64,000 bases of DNA from Flavobacteriales bacterium UBA1993 (lineage in GTDB: Bacteria; Bacteroidota; Bacteroidia; Flavobacteriales_G; Salibacteraceae), in the NCBI GenBank assembly GCA_002336485.1, contig DDCZ01000065.1, positions 5,744-69,743 of the forward strand, given 5' to 3'. The translations under genes were made by a program, and so were the position numbers. Under the pieces are notes generated by a model. That model was not told where the DNA came from. It saw nothing but the letters and a program-made list of their open reading frames with translations, and ran no database searches. The stretch's first letter is position 1. Each line of letters starts with the position of its first letter. Positions 1-7,878 of this stretch are shown here, piece after piece.

Positions 1-2
1 TT

Positions 3-665
3 ATGTTGGCCTTATCTGCCAGCAGTGGATTCATTTACTACCGTGACTTCGTGCAAGAACTACCGATCTACGAGCAGTACTATTTGCGCAATATAATAGC
101 CAATGCACAAGGGGCCTTTTGGATTTTCATTCCGCTCCTCGGAGTATACTTCATATCGGAAAGAAAACACATGAATAGCTTTTATGGACTCAGTCTAACG
201 AGACACAACTTCAAGCCGTATTTGGGCCTCATAGCATTGATGATTCCGCTCTTGGTTGGCGCCATTTGGTTGCCCGGTTTTTTAGACACCTATCCTACAA
301 TGAAGGTGTGGCAATACCAACCCGTTTATGGAATGACGCGCGTGCAAATGGCCAGTCTATATGAGTTCTTTTACATCAGTGATTTCATTCGGGTGGAGAC
401 CTTGTTTAGAGGGGCACTCATAATTGGAGTGGCACGCTTTCTTGGCAAGGATTCGATTGTAATCATGGCCACGTTATACTGCGTATTGCACTTCAACAAA
501 CCGCTGGGAGAAACGATAAGCTCATTTTTTGGAGGATACCTCTTGGGAACAATTGCCTACTACCAACGAAACATTGTTGGCGGATGTATTGTGCACGGAG
601 GAATTGCCGGCCTAATGGAACTGATCGCTTACCTGGCCTGGAATAGTCAAGGTGCGCTGAATTGA
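3..665 (+). CDS. CPBP-family intramembrane metalloprotease-like protein, probably cut at the window edge
   Basis: This is a polytopic membrane protein of at least 220 residues. Its C-terminal half carries the three CPBP (CAAX protease / bacteriocin-processing) signatures: an acidic-Arg motif ETLFRG near residue 131, a CVLHFNKP helix near residue 160 supplying a His, and a final HGGIAGLME helix near residue 198. The first motif has a single Glu where the family usually has EE. Family members are membrane-embedded proteases or scaffolds, and no substrate can be inferred here. The ATG at base 3 falls inside a hydrophobic stretch and only two bases precede it, so the true N-terminus probably lies outside the window. 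menB follows 49 bp downstream on the same strand. Confidence 0.6.
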   Translation: MLALSASSGFIYYRDFVQELPIYEQYYLRNIIANAQGAFWIFIPLLGVYFISERKHMNSFYGLSLTRHNFKPYLGLIALMIPLLVGAIWLPGFLDTYPTMKVWQYQPVYGMTRVQMASLYEFFYISDFIRVETLFRGALIIGVARFLGKDSIVIMATLYCVLHFNKPLGETISSFFGGYLLGTIAYYQRNIVGGCIVHGGIAGLMELIAYLAWNSQGALN

Positions 666-714
666 CTTTTGAACGACCGAAAACTCCTACATTTCGGCTG
701 AAAATTGACATCAC

Positions 715-1557
715 ATGCAGGAACCAGAATGGACCACCGTAAAGGAATTTGAAGACATCACCTATAAAAAGTGCGGTAAAGTTGCGCGCATAGCATTTAA
801 CCGACCTGAGGTAAGAAATGCATTCAGGCCAAAAACAGTAGGCGAGCTATACCTAGCATTTCTTGATGCACGCGAGGATACCAATATTGGTGTTGTGCTC
901 TTTTCAGGAGAAGGCCCATCTGAAAAGGATGGTGGCTGGGCATTTTGCAGCGGTGGCGACCAACGTTTTAGGGGACACCAAGGCTACGTAGATGAAGAAG
1001 GAATGCCTCGCTTAAACATCCTAGAAGTGCAGCGCCTGATTCGGTTTATGCCGAAAGTGGTTATTGCCGTGGTACCGGGTTGGGCCGTAGGTGGCGGACA
1101 CAGTCTGCATGTAGTTTGCGACTTAACATTAGCCAGCAAAGAGCATGCGATATTTAAGCAAACAGATGCCGACGTTACCAGCTTTGATGGTGGATACGGG
1201 TCGGCGTATTTAGCTAAGATGGTGGGGCAAAAAAAGGCCAGAGAAATATTTTTTCTGGGCAGAAACTACTCCGCACAAGAGGCGGTGGAAATGGGCATGG
1301 TGAATGCAGCTATTCCCCACGAAACATTGGAAACCGAAGCCTATAACTGGGCACTCGAAATTTTAGAAAAATCACCGACGTCTATCAAGATGTTGAAGTT
1401 CGCGTTTAACCTCACGGACGATGGCATGGTGGGACAGCAGGTATTTGCAGGAGAGGCTACTCGATTGGCTTATATGACCGATGAGGCGAAGGAAGGCCGG
1501 AATGCTTTTTTGGAAAAACGCAAGCCCAACTTTGATGACATAAAGTGGATTCCGTAA
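715..1557 (+). CDS. menB: 1,4-dihydroxy-2-naphthoyl-CoA synthase MenB
   Basis: This crotonase-fold enzyme closes the second ring of the naphthoquinone nucleus (o-succinylbenzoyl-CoA to 1,4-dihydroxy-2-naphthoyl-CoA) in cytoplasmic menaquinone synthesis. The 280-residue length fits MenB. Visible family features are the FNRPEVRNAFRP segment near residue 28, the long insert with FCSGGDQRFRG near residue 79, the oxyanion-hole region GWAVGGGHSLH near residue 121, the TSFDGGYGS motif near residue 153 and the C-terminal KRKPNF segment near residue 268, all of which separate MenB from generic enoyl-CoA hydratases. No other men gene lies in the window. A near-match to the Bacteroidota -7 element (TACATTTC, 688-695) lies just upstream. 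Confidence 0.95.
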   Translation: MQEPEWTTVKEFEDITYKKCGKVARIAFNRPEVRNAFRPKTVGELYLAFLDAREDTNIGVVLFSGEGPSEKDGGWAFCSGGDQRFRGHQGYVDEEGMPRLNILEVQRLIRFMPKVVIAVVPGWAVGGGHSLHVVCDLTLASKEHAIFKQTDADVTSFDGGYGSAYLAKMVGQKKAREIFFLGRNYSAQEAVEMGMVNAAIPHETLETEAYNWALEILEKSPTSIKMLKFAFNLTDDGMVGQQVFAGEATRLAYMTDEAKEGRNAFLEKRKPNFDDIKWIP

Positions 1558-1718
1558 ATTGAACTCGCCGCAATTCGAGGACGCGATCTTTGCTGAGGCA
1601 TCGATGTTGTTATCAGAAACAGCTACTATACATCAACATCAAAAAGGATTGTTTGGCATGATGATCAAAATTAATAAAGGTCACTATCGCCATTTACAAT
1701 TATTGTAGCCGAGAAGAA

Positions 1719-2210
1719 ATGAACTACAAACACGATTATCAACTAAACACCAAGCCAAACCTTTTCAAACGGATTGTGGCGGCAATAATCGACTATGGAA
1801 TTATTGCAATCTATATGGTATTCATGTTTTACCTGTATGCTGAGCCAAACAATGAAGGCGGATTCACGGTTAAAGGATGGCCTGGTTTCTCAATAGTAGT
1901 TGTATGGTTCATTTTCACCGTTGGCATGGAGATTTCTTCAGGAATGACACTTGGAAACAGAAGCCAGAACCTTCGAGTTGGACCTAAAAGTGATCCTCGA
2001 AAAGGCGTGACTTTTGGGCAATCATTGAAACGACATCTACTTGACCCTATAGATCTGTGGCCATTCGGTCTGCTGGGATTATTGACGATTAAAAACACCG
2101 CATACAATCAGAGGCTCGGCGATCTTTGGGCGAAAACCGTGGTGATCGACACCTCTGACCCCGAACAAGGGTTAAAAGAAAAAACACCGGCGGCAACGAC
2201 AGAGCAATGA
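1719..2210 (+). CDS. RDD family membrane protein
   Basis: A 163-residue small membrane protein of the RDD family. The N-terminal LFKRIVAAIIDYGIIAIYM segment carries the Arg-Asp signature at the start of the first transmembrane helix. A second helix (about residues 55-75) is followed by the MTLGNRSQNLRV loop, and a C-terminal segment ends in QRLGDLWAKTVVI. RDD proteins are widespread, short polytopic proteins; some have been implicated in ion transport, but nothing here assigns a substrate. The gene appears monocistronic, with 161 bp before it and about 200 bp after it that I cannot assign. Confidence 0.8.
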   Translation: MNYKHDYQLNTKPNLFKRIVAAIIDYGIIAIYMVFMFYLYAEPNNEGGFTVKGWPGFSIVVVWFIFTVGMEISSGMTLGNRSQNLRVGPKSDPRKGVTFGQSLKRHLLDPIDLWPFGLLGLLTIKNTAYNQRLGDLWAKTVVIDTSDPEQGLKEKTPAATTEQ

Positions 2211-2413
2211 CGCTACTTAAGCCTTAGACATTCATGAGTTTCAAACCAGTTTAATCTGAGAGCACATAAATCGACACTTGTTACGGACGGTGTGCATCTC
2301 AACTAACGTCGAGATATTTAAAAACGGGATGTTTAAAATTCCAGCTGCTTTAACTTTTTTAGTGATGATTTGGGGCTACCTTCATCCACTTCAACCCCTA
2401 TCTAAAACAGAAT

Positions 2414-3157
2414 ATGCAACGTTTATTATTACTGCTGCTGCTTGGCATTCCTATGGTGGCATGTGCGCAAGTTGATCCAAATTTTTTCGGTCAAGAAGTT
2501 CGTTTTACCACAACAGATAATCTTGAGATATCAGCCGACATGTACCTGACCGAGAACGAAGACGACCCTGTCATCGTTTTGTGCCACCAAGCTGGATTTA
2601 GTCGCGGCGCATACCGAGAGATCGCCCCGAAATTAAATGCACTTGGTTTTCATTGCCTAGCCATTGACCAGCGATCTGGAAAAACGGCGCAGGGCGTCGA
2701 AAACGAGACTCACAAAAGGGCAAAAGAGAGTGGTATGGCAACAGCCTATGCAGACGCCGTACCCGACATTGATGCTGCCATCAAGTATGCCTATGAAGAA
2801 ATTTCCAATGATGTAATCCTATGGGGAAGTTCGTACTCAGCTGCGCTCACCTTTTATTTGGGCGCCACACACAACGACGATATCAAGGCCATTTTGGCAT
2901 TCTCTCCAGGTGAATACATGAAGGTAAAGGGCAAAAACATCGAGGAGTACGCTGCACTGGTGACATGCCCCGTATTTGTCACGTCAGCAAAAAACGAGCA
3001 AAAGCAATGGCAAGGCATTTACGATGCGGTGCAATCAGAAAAGGAGTTTTTCCTTCCCAAAACCAAGGGCTTCCATGGCTCTAAATGTTTGTGGAAATTA
3101 AGCCCGGGACATGAGGAATATTGGAGAGCGGTAGGCAAGTTCCTCAAATTGCTTTAG
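2414..3157 (+). CDS. Secreted or lipid-anchored alpha/beta hydrolase
   Basis: A 247-residue alpha/beta-hydrolase-fold protein. It starts with a hydrophobic leucine run ending in MVACAQ, which could be a signal peptide or a weak lipobox with Cys17, so an exported or lipid-anchored location is likely. The nucleophile elbow is WGSSYSA (about residue 137), and the closing His is in GFHGSK near residue 217. The acid position lies around TSAKNEQ, where the usual Asp is not evident, so the catalytic triad is uncertain. The family includes dienelactone-hydrolase-like and acyl-ester hydrolases; the substrate is unknown. An open frame from 2278 overlaps this start but has no recognisable content. Confidence 0.7.
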   Translation: MQRLLLLLLLGIPMVACAQVDPNFFGQEVRFTTTDNLEISADMYLTENEDDPVIVLCHQAGFSRGAYREIAPKLNALGFHCLAIDQRSGKTAQGVENETHKRAKESGMATAYADAVPDIDAAIKYAYEEISNDVILWGSSYSAALTFYLGATHNDDIKAILAFSPGEYMKVKGKNIEEYAALVTCPVFVTSAKNEQKQWQGIYDAVQSEKEFFLPKTKGFHGSKCLWKLSPGHEEYWRAVGKFLKLL

Positions 3158-3401
3158 TTCCTAAATACGGTCAACATTTAATCAAAATGTTTAAACCATG
3201 AGTCATTACATTCCACAAAATGAAATCGAATGGTAGATAAATTTGAATTCAAGAAAAATTTATTTTTTTTTATTTAGACATTTTCAATGCATAATCCATT
3301 GATTTTCAAACAAAAAAATCGAAAAAACAATCCAAATTCACACCGCAATTCGGATCTTTTTTAAACTTTTTTTTCACGACTACTGAAGCAAGTGCATATA
3401 C

Positions 3402-3439
3402 TTTCTGTTTAGCGTTTCAATAAAATTATTAAACAGAAA
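3402..3439 (+). promoter_or_regulatory. Inverted repeat in the leader of the FAS1 gene
   Basis: A perfect 10-bp inverted repeat, TTTCTGTTTA at 3402-3411 and TAAACAGAAA at 3430-3439, with an 18-base AT-rich spacer. It ends three bases before the ATG at 3443. In RNA it would form a hairpin covering the ribosome-entry region; in DNA it could be a dimeric regulator site. The 285-bp gap before the FAS1 gene is otherwise very AT-rich with long T runs (about 3265-3275 and 3358-3374), and I see no gene in it. Confidence 0.45.
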
Positions 3440-3442
3440 ACT

Positions 3443-5404
3443 ATGAACTTTCAATCTCTGCTTAAAATGAGTCTTGCCATCGTAGCATTCGGCTACATGG
3501 GTCATCAGGCTCAGGCTCAAACAAACGTATTTGATGACGTTATTGCTACGAGTCCTGCACACACATACCTGAAGGCTGCGCTAGAACAAGAAAATCTTGA
3601 TGCAGTTTTGCAAGATGGCACAGCATCATACAGCGTTTTCGCCCCGACAAACGATGCGTTCGACGACTTAGCTGCTGCACTTAATACCAACATAGCAGGA
3701 ATACTTGCGCTCAATAATCTAAGTGACATTCTTACATACCATGTCTTGGGATCAGAAGTTTTGTCCTCAGCTATTGTAAACGGAGCAGTCGTAGATCCAC
3801 TTAACACTGCCAACAATATTAAGATGACAGTAACGGGTAGCGGTGACGTATACGCCAACCATTCAATGGTCTCAGGCGCCGACTTAACTACCGACAATGG
3901 AGTGGTTCACTCCATGGACGCTGTGTTGCTAGCCGACGAAACCGTAATCGATGTAGCCATTGACAACGGATTCAGCACATTAGTCACTGCGGTGACAGAG
4001 AAGGAACTGGTTCCTACTCTGATCAATCCATTATCTGAATTTACAGTGTTTGCCCCAACAAACGCAGCCTTTGATGACCTCGCTGACGCGCTGGGCACAG
4101 ACATCAACGGCCTTTTGGCATTGAGCAATCTTTCCGACATCTTAACGTATCACGTTATCGGTTCAGAGGTTGATGCAAGTGCTATTACTAATGGTGATGT
4201 TGTTGACGCCGTAAGCACTACAAACACGTTGAAACTTACAAAGACGTCAAACGGTGATGTATATGTAAATCAAGCGCAAGTAACGATGGCAGACGTTGAC
4301 GCTGACAATGGAATTGTGCACGTTCTTGACGCTGTTGTCTTACCGTATGAAACAGTAGTTGATGTTGCTTTAGACAATGGTTTTTCAACCCTTGCAACAG
4401 CAGTAATCACTGCCGAGCTTTTGCCAGCACTTACAGATCCATTGGCTGAATTGACAGTCTTCGCTCCTACCAATGATGCGTTTGACGCACTTGCAACCGA
4501 ATTAAATACTGATATCAGCGGCATTTTGGCTTTGTCCAATCTGGGAGACATATTAACGTATCATGTGCTAAGTTCAGAAGTTGGATCTTCTGCCATCAAC
4601 AATGGTGACGTTGTTTCTCCACTAAGTAGTACCAACACACTGAAGCTTTCTGCTACTGCTGCAGGAGATGTATTTGTAAATCAGGCCCAAGTTACTTCTG
4701 CCGATATTGCAGCTGATAACGGTCTGGTTCATGTCTTAGACGCTGTCGTATTACCAAATGAAACAGTAGTTGACGTAGCAATAGACAATGGCTTTTCTTC
4801 CTTAACAACGGCCGTCATAACAGCTGAATTGCTGTCAACACTATCTGACCCATTTGCAGAATACACTGTTTTCGCTCCAACAAACGAGGCATTTGACAGC
4901 GCAGCAGCCAACTTGGGTACAGACATTAATGGTCTCCTAGAGCTTGAAACATTGGGTGACATTCTTCTTTACCATGTAGTTTCAGGAACTGTATTATCTA
5001 CAGCGCTGAGCAACGGTGATGTACCTACGCTCAATGGATTGTCTGTGACAGTCGATCTTATGGATGGCGTTATGATCAACACTGCCTCAGTGACATTGGC
5101 CGATGTAAGTGCAGAGAATGGTGTTGTGCATGTGATAGACCAAGTGTTACTACCTATTCCACTTTCTGTAGAAGAGGTTCAAACAATTCAAGCGAAAGTC
5201 TATCCAAATCCAACAACAGATTTCGTACGAATGACGGATATGATCAATGCAAATTACCGCATCTTCAACGCTAGCGGATCAATGATCGAGTCTGGCACTA
5301 TCATGAATAATATGGTTGAAGTTCAAAGTCTACCGAATGGTATCTACACGATAATGCTAGATCAGGACGGACAGCAGTTCCAATCACGATTTGTGAAGCA
5401 ATAA
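3443..5404 (+). CDS. Secreted protein with four FAS1 (fasciclin) domains and a T9SS sorting domain
   Basis: A 653-residue surface or extracellular protein. Residues 1-26 are a Sec signal peptide ending AQAQ. Four tandem FAS1 domains follow, each with the hallmark VFAPTN-AF motif (near residues 65, 201, 338 and 475), a DILTYHV segment and a closing NGVVH-like motif; the period is about 137 residues. The last about 75 residues (VYPNPTTDFVRM onward) form a type A T9SS C-terminal sorting domain, so the protein should cross the outer membrane by T9SS and be anchored or released. FAS1 domains mediate adhesion and matrix contacts. The domains are similar enough to suggest internal duplication. The start is fixed by the signal peptide, and a clear terminator follows. 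Confidence 0.93.
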   Translation: MNFQSLLKMSLAIVAFGYMGHQAQAQTNVFDDVIATSPAHTYLKAALEQENLDAVLQDGTASYSVFAPTNDAFDDLAAALNTNIAGILALNNLSDILTYHVLGSEVLSSAIVNGAVVDPLNTANNIKMTVTGSGDVYANHSMVSGADLTTDNGVVHSMDAVLLADETVIDVAIDNGFSTLVTAVTEKELVPTLINPLSEFTVFAPTNAAFDDLADALGTDINGLLALSNLSDILTYHVIGSEVDASAITNGDVVDAVSTTNTLKLTKTSNGDVYVNQAQVTMADVDADNGIVHVLDAVVLPYETVVDVALDNGFSTLATAVITAELLPALTDPLAELTVFAPTNDAFDALATELNTDISGILALSNLGDILTYHVLSSEVGSSAINNGDVVSPLSSTNTLKLSATAAGDVFVNQAQVTSADIAADNGLVHVLDAVVLPNETVVDVAIDNGFSSLTTAVITAELLSTLSDPFAEYTVFAPTNEAFDSAAANLGTDINGLLELETLGDILLYHVVSGTVLSTALSNGDVPTLNGLSVTVDLMDGVMINTASVTLADVSAENGVVHVIDQVLLPIPLSVEEVQTIQAKVYPNPTTDFVRMTDMINANYRIFNASGSMIESGTIMNNMVEVQSLPNGIYTIMLDQDGQQFQSRFVKQ

Positions 5405-5430
5405 GGAAATCATACCACCATCACCAAAAA

Positions 5431-5457
5431 AGCCCGATTTCTCGGGCTTTTTTTTTG
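5431..5457. terminator. Bidirectional intrinsic terminator
   Basis: A perfect 7-bp stem, AGCCCGA (5431-5437) pairing with TCGGGCT (5442-5448) around a 4-base loop. It is preceded by an A run and followed by nine Ts. The A and T tracts on both sides let it work in both directions, ending the FAS1 gene from the left and the ABC transporter operon from the right. It is one of only two convincing intrinsic terminators I found in the window. Confidence 0.9.
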
Positions 5458-5464
5458 CTTCGCA

Positions 5465-6187
5465 TTAATCCTCAATACTTGTCTTTCCAACATCCGAGAA
5501 ATAATTTTCTAAGTTCTTGAGCGTCTCGGAAGATGTTTTAATATCCTCAATTACATCACCTTTTTCCAACAAGACAATACGCTCGCATACCTCGGTAACG
5601 TGCGCCAAATCATGACTACTGATGAGCATGGTAACGCCTTTGTCGTTTTTTAGTTTCTTCAATAATTCCTTTAAACGAATTTGGGTAGATGGATCCAAAT
5701 TGGCGAATGGTTCATCCAGCACCAACACTTTGGGATCGAATAAAATAGCAGCGGCAATCCCCACCTTCTTTTGATTTCCCTTGCTCAAATCACGAATCAG
5801 CTTTTTTCCGCCAGTGATTTCTCCATTGAATAAGGTTTCGAATTCGGCCAGTTTATTTGCCAAATCTGATTCTGACATGCCATGAATGGAAGCAATGAAG
5901 TCAAAATACTCTTCGGGCAAAAGGTGACCCACAATAAAATTTTCATCCAAATAACTTCCAGTAAACGCCTTCCAGCTATCTGTCTTATTGGTTTCAAATT
6001 CACCTATAAAAGCACTTCCCGTTGACGGTTCAATTAGATCAATTAGCGACCGGAATAGCGTAGTCTTTCCTGCTCCATTGTTTCCAATCAAACCAAAGCT
6101 TTCACCCGAAGGTATGTGCATGCTGTCTACTTGCACGGCCGTATAGTCTCCAAACGTTTTAGTTAATCCTTCAATGCGTATGTCCAT
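5465..6187 (-). CDS. ABC transporter ATP-binding protein
   Basis: A 240-residue cytoplasmic ATPase subunit. Walker A is GNNGAGKT (residues 35-42), the signature motif is LSKGN (134-138, a variant of LSGGQ), Walker B is VLVLDEP (154-160) and the switch His is in SSHD (190-193). It is the second gene of a two-gene operon: the membrane subunit ends two bases upstream of its ATG. The pairing of an export-type ATPase with a single large permease suggests an exporter or efflux system; the cargo is unknown. Transcription should stop at the terminator at 5431-5457. Confidence 0.92.
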   Translation of the reverse strand: MDIRIEGLTKTFGDYTAVQVDSMHIPSGESFGLIGNNGAGKTTLFRSLIDLIEPSTGSAFIGEFETNKTDSWKAFTGSYLDENFIVGHLLPEEYFDFIASIHGMSESDLANKLAEFETLFNGEITGGKKLIRDLSKGNQKKVGIAAAILFDPKVLVLDEPFANLDPSTQIRLKELLKKLKNDKGVTMLISSHDLAHVTEVCERIVLLEKGDVIEDIKTSSETLKNLENYFSDVGKTSIED

Positions 6188-6189
6188 GG

Positions 6190-7695
6190 TTATTGATTTC
6201 TGAAGTCTCTTGAAATTTTATAACGTTGACTCGTCAGCCACTTAGCCAGCCAGCCAATCCAAATATTAGTACCGATCAGGCCAATTACTCCGAATGCTGC
6301 GATCAATCCAATGCCCAGATAAATGCTATCAAAAATTACCCCTATTCCAAAAAGGCAAAGCGGCAAACCAAGTACTGGAATGACGAGCATGAATTGAGCT
6401 GCACCAACACCTTGCCAGTTCAAGACGGTTCCCTTGCTCAGGTCAATCTTCTTTGGGTTTAACGAACCAAAAAACATGACGCAGTGGCTTCCTACTCCAA
6501 TATTGAAAAGGAAAACACTAAAAACAACCAACAATATTTCCCATCCAAAATATGCGTAGGGAATTGATAGAAGCATGGCCGAGCCGCTGACAATTGCAAA
6601 CAAGAGAAACTTGCTTTTATAGTAATCACTAAAGTCAACTTTCCGAGTCAATATATGATCAAAATGACTTCCCTCCCAGCCGAGCAAGTATTGACCATAG
6701 TTGAGAATAAACATGCCTGTAATGATCACACTAAACAGGACGTACATTAAATGGTTTCCGGCATATTCATCCGTTGGAAAAACCAACAGACCGTAGCCCA
6801 AAAACATGATCGTAATAAGCAAGACGGATCGTGTTCTCTTGTTCCGCCAAATGAACTTAAACTCCAATTCTGTCAATCGCCCAACAACTCCAAACCTGCT
6901 CAAAAAACCAGCGCCAACATAGGATATTTCGCTTTGTTTCGAGGTTGAAAGACGATCCATATACAAGTTCGATTTTAGGAACCTGAAGTTCAATGCATAG
7001 AATATAGCGGCTATCCCGATCGGCGCAAGAAGCGAAATTGGGTTGAGGAAGAACGCGTTAAAAACGCCCGCCGATATTTGCTGAAAATCGATCAAGTCGA
7101 ACCAATCGGCAGAGACAATCCCCACCAATAGCGCCAGCATGCCCAAATACACTCGAAAGTCGACTTCGGAGGTGCGCTTAATGTAGATCAGGAGAAAGTT
7201 GTTGAGGTATACCACAGACACCAAACCAATGGACCAAAACAACGATTCGTCAAACGGAAGATTTTCGAAAAGTTCCAAGATGAATGGGACAAAAATCAAC
7301 CCGTGTGCCCAATTAATTGGACTCCAAATCGATTTGCCCAGCATGAAATGAACGAGCTTCGATTTTGAAATAGGCAAATGCAACAACGGCTGCACACTTA
7401 AAGCTGGAAGTTTTTGAATAAAATACCGGAGTATTAAATCCATAAAGAAGTAATAGAGCAAGTACTGATTCAACCTTCGAAGCACGAAGCTCTCTTTGTA
7501 GGTTCGATAATCAATGCCTTCAACGGAAATTTTAATTAGAATATCATCCAAAAACACCCCCAAAAGCACGAACATTCCGATTAGATACAGGAACGAAACA
7601 GCCAATACAATATTGATAATCAAGTTTTTATTCCAAAGAGGTGATCGTCTCGCCTCTTTCCATTGCATTCCAATAAGCTGTAGAATCACCTTCAT
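6190..7695 (-). CDS. ABC transporter permease, DUF5687-type
   Basis: A 501-residue inner-membrane protein with about ten to twelve hydrophobic segments. The N-terminal pattern (a cytoplasmic LIGMQWKEARRSPLW stretch, then a long helix) and the later KFIWRNKRTRS loop resemble the Bacteroidota DUF5687 family, which is encoded next to an ABC ATPase as here. Together the two genes should form an export-type ABC transporter with unknown substrate. The ATG at 7693-7695 is followed directly by the basic, amphipathic N-terminus. The family call is from memory of sequence style, so the permease role is firmer than the family name. Confidence 0.72.
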   Translation of the reverse strand: MKVILQLIGMQWKEARRSPLWNKNLIINIVLAVSFLYLIGMFVLLGVFLDDILIKISVEGIDYRTYKESFVLRRLNQYLLYYFFMDLILRYFIQKLPALSVQPLLHLPISKSKLVHFMLGKSIWSPINWAHGLIFVPFILELFENLPFDESLFWSIGLVSVVYLNNFLLIYIKRTSEVDFRVYLGMLALLVGIVSADWFDLIDFQQISAGVFNAFFLNPISLLAPIGIAAIFYALNFRFLKSNLYMDRLSTSKQSEISYVGAGFLSRFGVVGRLTELEFKFIWRNKRTRSVLLITIMFLGYGLLVFPTDEYAGNHLMYVLFSVIITGMFILNYGQYLLGWEGSHFDHILTRKVDFSDYYKSKFLLFAIVSGSAMLLSIPYAYFGWEILLVVFSVFLFNIGVGSHCVMFFGSLNPKKIDLSKGTVLNWQGVGAAQFMLVIPVLGLPLCLFGIGVIFDSIYLGIGLIAAFGVIGLIGTNIWIGWLAKWLTSQRYKISRDFRNQ

Positions 7696-7878
7696 ATCGA
7701 AAACGAATTAACAATCAAATTACCATAAAACGGAAAAAAATTGACAGGCGGTTGACTTTCTAGATAAGCGACTTATGAACAGAAAAACTAAGTAATTCAC
7801 AGGTTATCAAAAGGCATAAATTTTCGGAGTCCAGCCCCTACTTTCGCAAACGATTTATTCAATCGTCAATTCAGAATT

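Noticed and set aside
2278..2475. Short open frame of 65 codons before the alpha/beta hydrolase
   Set aside because: It needs a TTG start, overlaps the hydrolase N-terminus in another frame and shows no family features.
3517..4962. Four antisense open frames opposite the FAS1 domains
   Set aside because: They recur with the domain period and mirror the coding strand; they are shadows of the repeated coding sequence.
3443..5404. CRISPR-like or satellite repeat
   Set aside because: The repeat unit is about 410 bp and keeps one reading frame, so it is domain duplication.
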